Shown: positions 7,841 through 16,298 of the stretch, piece by piece
Numbering within the stretch: the stretch's first letter is position 1
Layout of the letters: the number at the start of each line of letters is the position of its first letter
Source: Acidobacteria bacterium RIFCSPLOWO2_02_FULL_61_28
GTDB lineage: Bacteria; Acidobacteriota; Terriglobia; 2-12-FULL-54-10
Assembly: GCA_001767035.1 (NCBI GenBank)
Contig: MEKR01000046.1
Span: 1 to 45,331 of the forward strand
Length of the DNA stretch: 45,331 nt
Direction of reading: 5' to 3'
Position numbers and translations under genes: made by a program
The notes under the pieces: model-generated
The model's database searches: none
Told to the model about the DNA's origin: nothing
The model's input: the letters and a program-made list of their open reading frames with translations, nothing else

Positions 7841-8821
7841 ATGGCGGCTGGAGTCGTGTTCCTGGCGATGGCGGGAGCCGTCCCGGCTCGGGCGCAGTCG
7901 GCCGAGGGGGTCTCCTACGCCGTGGTGGTGACCGGCTTGGGCGGCGACGCGACGTACGAAAAACTCATCCAGGGATGGGGGAAAGACCTCGCAACCGCGC
8001 TGCGAAAGGACGGAGCCGCGGCGGGCCGCGTCTTCTGGCTGGCGGCCAAGAAGGAAGAAGGCGTGCACGCCGATTCCCGCCGGGAAGAGATTGTGAAACT
8101 GTTCGATCAACTGGCGGCGCGCGTCCGGCCCGGCGATGTTTTTGAACTGTTTCTGATCGGCCATGGCAGCTACGACGACTACGATTATCGCTTGAGCATT
8201 CCCGGCGGGGACCTGACGGCCGCGCAGTGGGCCGAGCAGCTCAACCGTATCCGGGCCGAAAAGCAAGTGGTGGTCAATATGACCAGCGCGAGCGGCGGGA
8301 GCCTGGCGGCGTTGCAGCGCAAAGGCCGGGTCGTGATCACCTCGACCACCGCCGGACGCGAGCGGAATTTCTCCGTCTTTGCCCGCTACTTCGTTGCCGC
8401 GCTCCAGGACGCCGCGGCCGACGCCGACAAGAACCAGGAAATCTCGGCGCTCGAAGCCTTCCGGTTCGCCACCCGGGAAGTCACGCGCTTTTATGACTCC
8501 ATGAAACGGCTCGCCACCGAGCACCCCATTCTCGAAGACCGCGGCGAAGGCGAAGGCGTGCGGGAGCCTAGCCCGCAAACCGGGCAGGGGTTGCTGGCGT
8601 CCAGCGTGGCGCTGGTTCACCTCGGAGGCGGGCAGACCGTTGCGGACACGCCCCCAGTCCGGGAGCTGCGCGCCAAGAAGCGCAAAGTCGAAGAAGGGAT
8701 CGAGCAACTGAAGTACCGCAAGGCGTCCATGGACACCGAGGAGTACGCCAAGGAACTCGAGAAGCTCCTCCTGGACCTCTCGCAGACGCAATTGCAGCTC
8801 GATGACTTGGAAAAGCAGTGA
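7841..8821 (+). CDS. Exported caspase-like (C13/C14-fold) protein lacking the catalytic cysteine
   Basis: From the ATG at 7841 it is a 326-residue protein with a hydrophobic signal segment ending in V-P-A-R-A-Q-S. The body looks like the caspase/legumain-like family found in planctomycete and acidobacterial Bat clusters. After a beta-strand the histidine motif I-G-H108-G-S-Y is present. At the usual nucleophile position the sequence is N-M-T-S-A150-S-G-G, with alanine instead of cysteine. A D-A-D-K-N-Q-E-I-S-A-L-E-A-F motif follows. The C-terminal 60 residues are a charged coiled coil. The start is uncertain: the segment has few basic residues unless a non-ATG start upstream is used. Probably a substrate-binding pseudoenzyme. 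Confidence 0.72.
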   Translation: MAAGVVFLAMAGAVPARAQSAEGVSYAVVVTGLGGDATYEKLIQGWGKDLATALRKDGAAAGRVFWLAAKKEEGVHADSRREEIVKLFDQLAARVRPGDVFELFLIGHGSYDDYDYRLSIPGGDLTAAQWAEQLNRIRAEKQVVVNMTSASGGSLAALQRKGRVVITSTTAGRERNFSVFARYFVAALQDAAADADKNQEISALEAFRFATREVTRFYDSMKRLATEHPILEDRGEGEGVREPSPQTGQGLLASSVALVHLGGGQTVADTPPVRELRAKKRKVEEGIEQLKYRKASMDTEEYAKELEKLLLDLSQTQLQLDDLEKQ

Positions 8822-8850
8822 CAAGTGACGAGTGACCAGTGACGAGCAGG
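8817..8850 (+). repeat. AGTGACGAGTGACCAGTGAC dispersed repeat
   Basis: Tandem GTGAC-type units starting inside the stop codon of the caspase-like gene (CAGTGA) and running to just upstream of the next start. The same repeat vocabulary appears at 11645-11745, 12791-12805 and 20475-20547. Confidence 0.75.
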
Positions 8851-8865
8851 CAACCGCGAGCGGGC

Positions 8866-11529
8866 ATGTCTGAAGAAAACGACCACGTCACGATGTTCCC
8901 CATGCCGCAACCCATCCGCCCCACCACGCCCCGGGGAACCTGGGTGATGCTGACGGTGATTGCTATCTTGGTCTTATGGAGCGTGTGGAGCGTCTTGTTG
9001 CCGACCGTGCGGGCCGTCCCGCAAGGCGGAACCCCGCAGGAGATGCTCGCCAAAGGGCAATACCAGGAAGCCATTGCCCGGTTGGAGACGACTGTATCGC
9101 GCACCCCTCTCCAGCGGGAGGCCGCGGCGCTGCTGCTCGAAGCAAGACTGGAGACCGGCGATTATCGCCGCGCGCTCGAACAAGGACAAGAGTGGCTCAA
9201 GACCGCTGCGGATGCCGGCATCGCCGAGCGAACGGCGGAGGCGGCTTACTGGGTTGGCGAGTACGACCGCGCCACGGCCCTCATTGAGCCGTACTCCTCT
9301 CTCCGCGCCGACTGGCTGAAAGGAACGCTCGCAGCCACCCGAGGACAAAAAGAGGCCGCGCGAACCGCCTTTGACCGCGTGGTCACCCAAGGGACTCGCC
9401 GCGCCCTGACGCCCGAGGAAAAAGGAATTGTGGCTGCGGCGCTGGTCGAGCTGGGGAGATTCAAGGAAGCGAACGATCTCTACCGCGATGCGACCCGGGG
9501 CGCTCCGGAGAATTCCCGCCTCAAGTCCGACTGGGGATTGCTGATGCTCGAGAAGCACAATCCGGGCGATGCCGAGGGCCTGTTCCGCGAGGCGCTCGAA
9601 GCCAACCCCAATGAAACCCGCGCGCTGGTGGGGCTGGCGGCGCAGGCCGCGGGCCGCTTTGAAAGCAAGACCCCGGAGCCGTTGACGAAAGCCCTGGCGG
9701 TCAACCCGAATCTGGCCGAAGCCCGCCTCCTGGTCGCGCAAATCCACCTGGAAGCGGAGGACTACAAGGCTGCGGGCGAGCAACTCGACGCGGCGCTCAA
9801 AGTGAACCCGCAACTCGCCGACGCCTGGGCGCTGCGCGCCGTCGAGCAATATCTGCAAGGGAACCCCGCCGCCGAGCAGGAGACCATCCCCCGCATCCTC
9901 CGCCAGAACCCTGCGTACGGCAAGGTCTATGCCGAACTGGGGGACTTTCTGGTGATCCGGCGGCAGTACGGCAAGGCGGTCGAGTTCTACCGCCGCGCCG
10001 TCGAGACGGACCCCGACCTGGCCGATGCCCGCTCCGACCTGGGGATCAACCTGTTCCGCCTGGGCGAGGAAGCCGAAGCGCGCAGGACGCTCGAAGAAGC
10101 CTATAAGCTCGATCCCTACAACGTCTGGACCGTCAACACGCTTCGGCTGATGGACAGCTTCGTGCGGTTTGATGCCTTCGAGACGCCCAAGTTCCGCGGG
10201 AAGCTCCACCAGAAGGAATCGGTCCTGCTGCGGCCCTATGTCGAAGAGCTGCTCGAAACGGCGCTCGGAAATCAGATTGGCCGCTACCACTACGCGCCGC
10301 CGCAGAAGGTTGTCTTCGAGATGTATCCCGATCACGAAGACTTCGCGGTGCGGACGCTGGGTCTGCCGGGACTGGGGGCGCTCGGCGCATCCTTTGGACC
10401 CGTGGTGGCGATGGACAGCCCGTCGGCGCGGCCTCCGGGAGCGTTCCACTGGGGCAGCACGCTCTGGCACGAACTGGCGCACGTGATCACGCTCGGCATC
10501 ACCGACAACCGCGTGCCGCGCTGGTTCACCGAAGGGCTTTCGACCTATGAAGAAAATACAGCCCGGCCGGGCTGGGGCGATCAATTGGGGCCGGAGATTA
10601 TCGGCCCTTTGAAGCAGCGCGGGCTGATCCCGATGGAGAAGCTGAACGGCGTCTTTGTCCGCCCGGAATACCCGGCCCAGATCGGCTTTGCCTACTTCCA
10701 GTCCGGCCTGATCTGCGAATTCATCGCCGAGCGATTCGGCTTCCCGAAGATTCTGATGATGCTCGCCTCCTACAAGAAAGGCACGGATGACGCGGCGGCG
10801 ATTCGAGAGGCGCTGGGTTTGAGCCTGACGGACTTTGACGCGCAGTTCCGCGCCTATGCGCGCGAGAAAACCTACGGGTTTGCCGAAGCCGTAAATCTGG
10901 AGTGGGCCAACCCGGAAAAGAGCCTCGAGGAAGTTCGCGCCGAAATCGCCAAGAACCCGAACAACTTTTTCGGGCGCCTGCGCCTGGCGGCCGACCTGGA
11001 AAAGCAATCGCAGTTGGACGAAGCCATCGCGCAGGCCCAGGCGGCCAAGAAACTCTTTCCTCCCTACACCGACGACGGAGACCCCTACCGTTTTCTGGCC
11101 GGCATTTACGAGAAGCAGGGGCAGAAGGACAAGGCCGCCGCCGAATTGCTGGAATGGAGAACGCAGAAGGGCCGCGACCCGGAAACGTTCCAAAAGCTGG
11201 CCACGCTGCTCCAGGAGCTGGGGCGGACGCCGGAGGCCATCCGGACGCTCGAAGAGTCGCTCCAGATTTCCATGTATGATTTAGAGACCCACCAGCGGCT
11301 GGGAGAATGGTACATGGGCAGCAACAACGCGCGGGCGGCGGCGCGGGAATATCAGGCGGTGCTGTCGCTCGATCCGCCCGACAAGGCCGAGGCGCATTAC
11401 CGCCTGGCGACCGCCTACCGGGCTATGGCGGACAATGAAAAGGCCCGGCGACAGGTGCTGGCGGCGCTCGAGATCGCGCCCGGATTCCGCCCCGCGCAGC
11501 GGCTCCTGCTGGAATTGTCCGGCAGGTGA
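8866..11529 (+). CDS. TPR protein with embedded gluzincin-type (MA-family) peptidase domain
   Basis: An 887-residue protein from the ATG at 8866; an in-frame GTG at 8839 lies inside a dispersed repeat and is less likely. A single membrane segment (about residues 25-47) is followed by a long array of tetratricopeptide-like helices. A metallopeptidase domain follows with H535-E-L-A-H539, a second motif W-F-T-E556-G-L-S and Y-F-Q-S-G-L, the arrangement of the peptidase MA-like family with its third zinc ligand Glu. A second TPR block occupies the C-terminal 250 residues. It should sit at the membrane with both TPR blocks and the zinc site on the outside. It lies in the middle of the Bat-type cluster, where the TPRs may bind partner proteins. 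Proteolytic activity is predicted, not shown. Confidence 0.85.
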   Translation: MSEENDHVTMFPMPQPIRPTTPRGTWVMLTVIAILVLWSVWSVLLPTVRAVPQGGTPQEMLAKGQYQEAIARLETTVSRTPLQREAAALLLEARLETGDYRRALEQGQEWLKTAADAGIAERTAEAAYWVGEYDRATALIEPYSSLRADWLKGTLAATRGQKEAARTAFDRVVTQGTRRALTPEEKGIVAAALVELGRFKEANDLYRDATRGAPENSRLKSDWGLLMLEKHNPGDAEGLFREALEANPNETRALVGLAAQAAGRFESKTPEPLTKALAVNPNLAEARLLVAQIHLEAEDYKAAGEQLDAALKVNPQLADAWALRAVEQYLQGNPAAEQETIPRILRQNPAYGKVYAELGDFLVIRRQYGKAVEFYRRAVETDPDLADARSDLGINLFRLGEEAEARRTLEEAYKLDPYNVWTVNTLRLMDSFVRFDAFETPKFRGKLHQKESVLLRPYVEELLETALGNQIGRYHYAPPQKVVFEMYPDHEDFAVRTLGLPGLGALGASFGPVVAMDSPSARPPGAFHWGSTLWHELAHVITLGITDNRVPRWFTEGLSTYEENTARPGWGDQLGPEIIGPLKQRGLIPMEKLNGVFVRPEYPAQIGFAYFQSGLICEFIAERFGFPKILMMLASYKKGTDDAAAIREALGLSLTDFDAQFRAYAREKTYGFAEAVNLEWANPEKSLEEVRAEIAKNPNNFFGRLRLAADLEKQSQLDEAIAQAQAAKKLFPPYTDDGDPYRFLAGIYEKQGQKDKAAAELLEWRTQKGRDPETFQKLATLLQELGRTPEAIRTLEESLQISMYDLETHQRLGEWYMGSNNARAAAREYQAVLSLDPPDKAEAHYRLATAYRAMADNEKARRQVLAALEIAPGFRPAQRLLLELSGR

Positions 11530-11538
11530 GAAAGAAGG

Positions 11539-11745
11539 AGTCAGAAGTCAGAAGTCAGAAGAAAGCCGTCCGAGCGGCGAACCAAATCTGTACCCCGACC
11601 CTTCGACTTCGCTCCGGCAGGCCGCAAGGGAAGAGGCAGAAAACAGTGACCAGTGATGAGTGACAAGCGACGAACAAACAATCAAAGGTTTTGCTTTCTC
11701 ACTATTCACTAACCACTACTCACTAATCACTCTATTTGAAGGAAC
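11539..11745. repeat. Mixed dispersed repeats before moxR
   Basis: This 225-bp gap holds three units of AGTCAGA in tandem (11539-11559), a CCCTTCGACTTCGCTCCGG block near 11598-11617 that resembles the insert at 22096-22120, and AGTGACCAGTGATGAGTGAC units (about 11646-11666). A complementary-type run of TCACTA units follows (about 11698-11732). The GTGA and TCACT runs can pair into an imperfect hairpin upstream of the moxR ribosome site. No gene is seen. Confidence 0.7.
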
Positions 11746-11754
11746 TACTCGCAC

Positions 11755-12786
11755 ATGACCACACAACCGATACCGGAGATTGCGGAGAGCAACATCCGGG
11801 AACACTTGAAAAAACTCCAGAACTACCGCGAGGCCATTCTCCAGCAGGTGCGCCGCGTGATCGTCGGCCAGGATGAAGTGGTGAACCAGGTGCTGATCGT
11901 GCTCCTGGTGGGCGGACACGCTCTGATCACCGGCCTGCCCGGCCTGGCCAAGACGCTCTTGGTCAAGAGCGTGGCGGGCGCGCTGGGCCTGAGCTTCCAC
12001 CGCATTCAATTCACGCCCGATCTGATGCCGGCCGACATCACCGGGACCGACATCATCGAGGAAGACATCACCACGGGCCACCGCAAGTGGACCTTCGTAC
12101 CCGGCCCGGTGTTCGCCAACGTGCTTCTGGCCGATGAGATCAACCGCACCCCGCCGAAAACGCAGTCGGCGCTGCTCGAAGCGATGCAGGAACTGAACGT
12201 GACGGTTCTCGGAAAGACCTATGCGATCGAGCCGCCGTTCTATGTGCTGGCCACGCAGAACCCCATCGAGCTGGACGGCACCTACCCCTTGCCGGAAGCG
12301 CAGCTCGACCGCTTCATCTTCAACATCATCATCGGTTACCCGAGCGAGGACGAAGAAGTGCGAGTGGTGAACACGACCACCGCGGGCGAGCTGGCCACGA
12401 CGGAGCCGGTTACCACGGTCTCCGAGGTGCTGCTGTTCCAAAAACTGGTCCGCAAGGTTCCCATCGCCGACAGCGTCACCCGCTACGTGATCCAGTTGGT
12501 CCGGGCGACCCGGCCCGCGAATGCGGAGGCCCCGGATTTCGTCCGCCAATACGTGAATTACGGCGTCAGCCCTCGCGCCGGGCAGTTTCTGGTGCTGTGC
12601 GGCAAGGCGCGGGCGCTGCTCGAAGGGCGGTACAACATCTCCATCGAGGACATTCAGGCGCTGGCCGCCCCGATCATGCGCCACCGCCTGCTGTTGAACT
12701 TTCACGCCGAGTCCGACGGCGTCAATTCGGATGAGATCGTGCGCCGGCTGATTGCGGCCGTGCCGGTGCCGAAGTCGGGGTTGTAA
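11755..12786 (+). CDS. moxR: MoxR-family AAA+ ATPase
   Basis: A 343-residue AAA+ ATPase of the MoxR/RavA class. The Walker A variant G60-L-P-G-L-A-K-T67 is the MoxR form, Walker B is L-L-A-D-E-I-N-R near residue 125, and the sensor-1 region is V-L-A-T-Q-N-P-I-E with the following Y-P-L-P-E-A-Q-L-D-R-F signature. The C-terminal lid domain ends normally. MoxR ATPases act as chaperone-like remodelling motors on VWA-domain partners. Here the likely partners are the DUF58 and BatA products directly downstream. A GAAGGA ribosome site lies 11 nt upstream of the ATG. Confidence 0.95.
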   Translation: MTTQPIPEIAESNIREHLKKLQNYREAILQQVRRVIVGQDEVVNQVLIVLLVGGHALITGLPGLAKTLLVKSVAGALGLSFHRIQFTPDLMPADITGTDIIEEDITTGHRKWTFVPGPVFANVLLADEINRTPPKTQSALLEAMQELNVTVLGKTYAIEPPFYVLATQNPIELDGTYPLPEAQLDRFIFNIIIGYPSEDEEVRVVNTTTAGELATTEPVTTVSEVLLFQKLVRKVPIADSVTRYVIQLVRATRPANAEAPDFVRQYVNYGVSPRAGQFLVLCGKARALLEGRYNISIEDIQALAAPIMRHRLLLNFHAESDGVNSDEIVRRLIAAVPVPKSGL

Positions 12787-12790
12787 GAGG

Positions 12791-12885
12791 AAGTGACCAG
12801 TGAGTAGCCACGGCATGCAATTTATGCCGTGGGCACGTTCTTGGTTCCGGTAAAAGCCCACGGCACACAAAGCGTGCCGTGGCTA
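12791..12885. repeat. Inverted pair of REP-like hairpins
   Basis: After an AGTGACCAGTGA unit come two hairpins. The first runs from GCCACGGCAT to ATGCCGTGGGC (12807-12834). The second runs from GCCCACGGCA to TGCCGTGGC (12856-12885). The second is the reverse-complement type of the first, the organisation of a paired REP element (BIME/REPIN-like). It occupies the gap between moxR and the DUF58 gene. Confidence 0.85.
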
Positions 12886-12900
12886 CCCAGGTTCTAACCC

Positions 12901-13860
12901 ATGTCCGTTGCAAGCCAAGCCAGCATGCCGACCGATGCCCAGCGGTTCCTCGACCCGAAGGTGCTGGCGCGTCTGGCCAACCTGCAACTGGTGGCCAAGA
13001 CCGTGGTCGAGGGGTTCCTGATCGGCCTGCACCGCTCTCCCTACTACGGCGTCAGCATTGATTTTGCGGAGTATCGCCCCTACTCGCCCGGCGACGACCC
13101 CCGCTCGATTGACTGGAACGTCTATGCGCGCACGGACCGGCACTACCTCAAGAAGTATCATGGCGAGACGAACGCCGAGGTGACCATCCTCCTCGACGCC
13201 AGCGCCTCGATGGGATATAAGTCAGGGAACAGGGAACAGGGAACAGGGAATAGGAACGCAACTGCATTGAGCAAGTTTGAGTATGGCTGCTTCCTGGCGG
13301 CGTCGCTCGCCTACTTCGCCATCCACCAGCGCGACGCCCTGGGATTGGTCCTTTTTGATACGGAACTCCAGAGCCGCATCCCGGCGCGGACCCGCCGCGG
13401 ACAACTCTCCGCCATCCTCCATACGCTCGACCGGGCGCGGCCGGGCAAGGGCACGGATTTTGCCGGCCCGCTCCGCAAAGTCATGCAATTCCTGCGGCGG
13501 CGCGGGATCGTGATCCTCATCTCGGACTTCTATGAAGCTCCCGAGAGCGTCATGAAGTCGGTGCGCGGCCTCCAATTCGGCGGCAACGACCTGATCCTGT
13601 TTCATATTCTGGACCCGGGCGAACTCGAGCTCCACGTGGACCAGCCCGTGATGCTCGAAGACCTCGAGACTGCGGAACGGATCGAGATCATCCCCGAGTT
13701 CGTCGCCCCGCAGTACCGGCGGCTCTTGCAGGAGCACATTCGGACGCTCCAGCACGAGTGCCGCTCGTCGCGCATTGACTACACGATGCTCGATACGGGC
13801 CGTCCGCTCGACCATGCGCTGTTTACGTATCTTTCAGCAAGACAGCGTAGTAGGATGTGA
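12901..13860 (+). CDS. DUF58 protein with degenerate VWA domain
   Basis: A 319-residue protein of the DUF58 family, the usual partner of MoxR ATPases. The diagnostic stretch Y-S-P-G-D-D-P-R-S-I-D-W and R-T-D-R-H-Y-L-K is present, followed by the MIDAS motif D99-A-S-A-S-M-G. Residues 108-119 (S-G-N-R-E-Q-G-T-G-N-R-N) are encoded by a dispersed GGGAACA repeat that has inserted in frame just after the MIDAS loop; family members normally continue from S-M-G-Y to a short glycine-rich turn and L-S-K-F-E-Y. The ATG at 12901 lacks a clear ribosome site, and a second in-frame ATG at 12925 is an alternative. Probably a cytoplasmic adaptor of the MoxR complex. Confidence 0.9.
   Translation: MSVASQASMPTDAQRFLDPKVLARLANLQLVAKTVVEGFLIGLHRSPYYGVSIDFAEYRPYSPGDDPRSIDWNVYARTDRHYLKKYHGETNAEVTILLDASASMGYKSGNREQGTGNRNATALSKFEYGCFLAASLAYFAIHQRDALGLVLFDTELQSRIPARTRRGQLSAILHTLDRARPGKGTDFAGPLRKVMQFLRRRGIVILISDFYEAPESVMKSVRGLQFGGNDLILFHILDPGELELHVDQPVMLEDLETAERIEIIPEFVAPQYRRLLQEHIRTLQHECRSSRIDYTMLDTGRPLDHALFTYLSARQRSRM
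13223..13256 (+). repeat. GGGAACAGGGAACAGGGAAT repeat inside the DUF58 gene
   Basis: Four quasi-units of GGGAACA/GGGAATA lie entirely within the coding sequence, adding about twelve polar residues without breaking the frame. Copies of the same family outside genes are at 7483-7517 and 26587-26735. Confidence 0.85.
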
Positions 13861-13863
13861 ATT

Positions 13864-15951
13864 ATGGGACTGCTTGCTCCGTGGTTCTTGCTGGGAACGC
13901 TGGCCGTGGGGGTGCCCCTCTGGGTGCACTTGATCCGCCGCGAGCAGGCCGTGCGGCTGCCCTTCAGCTCGCTGATGTTTCTGCGGCGCGTCCCGATCAA
14001 GTCGGTGTCCCGGCAGCGGCTGAAATATTTCCTGCTGCTCTCGATGCGTCTGCTGATTATTCTGCTGGTGACGCTGGCGTTTGCCCGCCCCTACTTTCCC
14101 TCTGTGACCCGGGCGCTGACCGGCGGCGGCAGCGAGCGGCACGTCGTCATTCTGCTCGATGCCTCCATGAGCATGCAGTATGGCGACCGCTGGGAGCGCG
14201 CGCTGGCCGCGGCCCAGGAGGCCATTGGAGGAGTCCGCGAGCGCGACCAGGCACAGATCGTCCTCTTCTCCTCCGATTTTCAGGTCCTGAATCTGCCGAC
14301 CTCCGACAAAGCGGCCCTGCGGGCGGCGCTGGCCCAGGCCGCCACTCCGACGGCTTCGCCGACTTCCTACGCCCAGGCCTTCCGCGCCGTGGAACGGATC
14401 GAGGAGGACGCGCGGCGTCCGCTCTCGGTGGTCCTGATTTCCGACCTCCAGAAATCGGGCTTGGGCAACCCGCCCCAAGCTCTTTCGCCGCCCGTCTCGG
14501 ACTTCCGGCTGGTGAACGTCGCCGAGGGCGAAGCGCCGAACTGGGCCGTCGAGGGCGTGCGCAGCCGCCGCACCGTCTATAAGGCCCGCTATCCGGACCG
14601 CATGGTGGTCCAGGTGCGGGGATACGCAACCGAGGCGGCCACCAAAGAAGTAACCTTCTCCATTCGCGGCAAGGTCGTCGAGAAGAAGACGGTGGCGCTG
14701 CCGGCGTCGGGGACGGCGACGGCGGTCTTCGAGCGGTTTGACGTGCCGCTCGGCTCGAACCCCGCCCGCATCGAGATCACTCCCCCGGACCGCCTTCCCT
14801 TGGATGATACCTATTACTTCACCCTGGAGCGCCGGGAACCGAATCGGGTGCTGTTTCTTCGGGAGGCCGACAGCCAAGCTGAGCTATACTATTTACGGAG
14901 CGCCCTGGCGGCTGAAACGGATTCTCCGTTTCTGATCGAGGCGCGGTCCCCGGCGGAAGCCGCCTCGGTGCCCTTGCGCGAGTACGCCATGGTCATTCTG
15001 AGCAACGTGCAGCGGCTCCCGGGGGCGGTGGCGTCGGAACTGCGAGACTTTGTGCAGCAAGGCGGCGGATTGCTGATGACGGCGGGCAGCCGCACCTCTC
15101 CGGCTCTCGAGACGGAACTCAAAGAGCTTTGGCCCGGCAAGACTTTGGAAAAACGGCTGATGACGCGCGAGGGCGAGCGCCTGGTGCTGCTCGGCGAATT
15201 TGACCGCGATCACGCCATCTTCCGCGATTTGCGCGAGGCCGGCGCGGACTCCTTGCGGGCGGTCGAAGTTTACGCCTACGTTCGGATGCAGCCTGAAGGA
15301 GCCGTGACGCTGCGGTATTCCAACGGCGACCCGGCCCTGATCGAGAAGGCGGTGGGACAAGGGCGGGTGCTGCTGTTTACTTCGTCGTTCGACAACGTGT
15401 GGAGCGATTTCCCGCTGCACCCGGTCTTCCTTCCCCTGGCGCATCAACTGGTCCGCTACGGGACGCAGTTGGGCAGCGAGATGCCCGCCCATACGATCCC
15501 CAGCGCGGTCTCGCTGCGGGAGTTTGCGCGCGGGTCCGCCGATGCGTCCTCCGACCGCATCTGGACCATCATTGGGCCGGACGGGAAACGTGAAGCCTCC
15601 CTCACCGGGGAGACCCAGACTGACTTCCTGGTCCTGCGCCGCCCGGGTCTCTACGAGATCCGGCAGAAAGACCGGATCAACCTGCTGGCGGCGAATCCCG
15701 ACCCGCGCGAGTCGGACTTGCTGCCGCTCTCGGCCGAAGACCAGGCCTTGTGGAAGTCCGGCAGCCGCGCCCAGTCCGCGGCCGGAGAGACGCTTCCGGC
15801 GGCCGAGCAGGCCCGGCGGCAGGCCGTTTGGTGGTACCTGCTGCTGCTCGCATTGCTGATCGCAGCCGTCGAAGTGTACCTGGCGAACCAGTATTTAGGA
15901 CCGAAGCGAATCGCAGTTGGAGCGGAGATGGTTCCCCCGATGGCCGCATGA
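13864..15951 (+). CDS. batA: BatA-type VWA membrane protein
   Basis: A 695-residue protein starting 3 bp after the DUF58 stop. The first 85 residues are the BatA N-terminal domain: a membrane segment (G-L-L-A-P-W-F-L-L-G-T-L), the F-S-S-L-M-F-L-R-R motif, and a second segment near 58-78. A VWA domain follows with MIDAS D99-A-S-M-S-M, then a long periplasmic part with an amidotransferase-like region (F-V-Q-Q-G-G-G-L-L-M-T-A-G) and a final membrane segment near residue 660-680. This is the standard third component of MoxR-DUF58-Bat operons, thought to act in envelope stress tolerance. Substrate is unknown. Confidence 0.9.
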   Translation: MGLLAPWFLLGTLAVGVPLWVHLIRREQAVRLPFSSLMFLRRVPIKSVSRQRLKYFLLLSMRLLIILLVTLAFARPYFPSVTRALTGGGSERHVVILLDASMSMQYGDRWERALAAAQEAIGGVRERDQAQIVLFSSDFQVLNLPTSDKAALRAALAQAATPTASPTSYAQAFRAVERIEEDARRPLSVVLISDLQKSGLGNPPQALSPPVSDFRLVNVAEGEAPNWAVEGVRSRRTVYKARYPDRMVVQVRGYATEAATKEVTFSIRGKVVEKKTVALPASGTATAVFERFDVPLGSNPARIEITPPDRLPLDDTYYFTLERREPNRVLFLREADSQAELYYLRSALAAETDSPFLIEARSPAEAASVPLREYAMVILSNVQRLPGAVASELRDFVQQGGGLLMTAGSRTSPALETELKELWPGKTLEKRLMTREGERLVLLGEFDRDHAIFRDLREAGADSLRAVEVYAYVRMQPEGAVTLRYSNGDPALIEKAVGQGRVLLFTSSFDNVWSDFPLHPVFLPLAHQLVRYGTQLGSEMPAHTIPSAVSLREFARGSADASSDRIWTIIGPDGKREASLTGETQTDFLVLRRPGLYEIRQKDRINLLAANPDPRESDLLPLSAEDQALWKSGSRAQSAAGETLPAAEQARRQAVWWYLLLLALLIAAVEVYLANQYLGPKRIAVGAEMVPPMAA

Positions 15952-15984
15952 GCGTTTTCACGATTGGTGTAGAGTGCCGTTCGG

Positions 15985-16225
15985 GAGGGTAGAAGGTAGA
16001 TTGTTCCATGCCGCTCTGGTCAGCCCCGGAGGGGCGGCAGAATATAGCCCAGGACGTGAGTCCTGGGAATGGGGAGATTGAAAGATTCCAGCCCCGGTAG
16101 GGGCGACAGATTCGTCGGGCGAGATTTTCTTTCGCCCCTGCCGGGGCTGGATCGACCGCCGGTCCTCTTACCCACGGCTGCCGCCGTGGGCTAGACTCTT
16201 TCGCCCCTTCGGGGCTGAGGGGGGC
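15985..16225. repeat. Array of short palindromic (REP-like) elements
   Basis: The 347-bp gap before the DUF4175 gene carries at least six hairpins in a row. They are CAGCCCCGGAGGGGC (16021-16035), GCCCAGGACGTGAGTCCTGGG (about 16047-16067), CAGCCCCGGTAGGGGC (16089-16104), CGCCCCTGCCGGGGCTGG (16133-16150), CCCACGGCTGCCGCCGTGGG (16171-16190) and GCCCCTTCGGGGC (16203-16215). Several are inverted versions of each other and occur with linker words such as GACAGA and AATATAG. No gene is seen in the gap. Confidence 0.85.
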
Positions 16226-16298
16226 GGAGAGAACCCGGCGCTATGCGCCAACGCTGAAAGCGGTCGAATGGCCCAAACGATAGCCGAGGAGAAATCCT

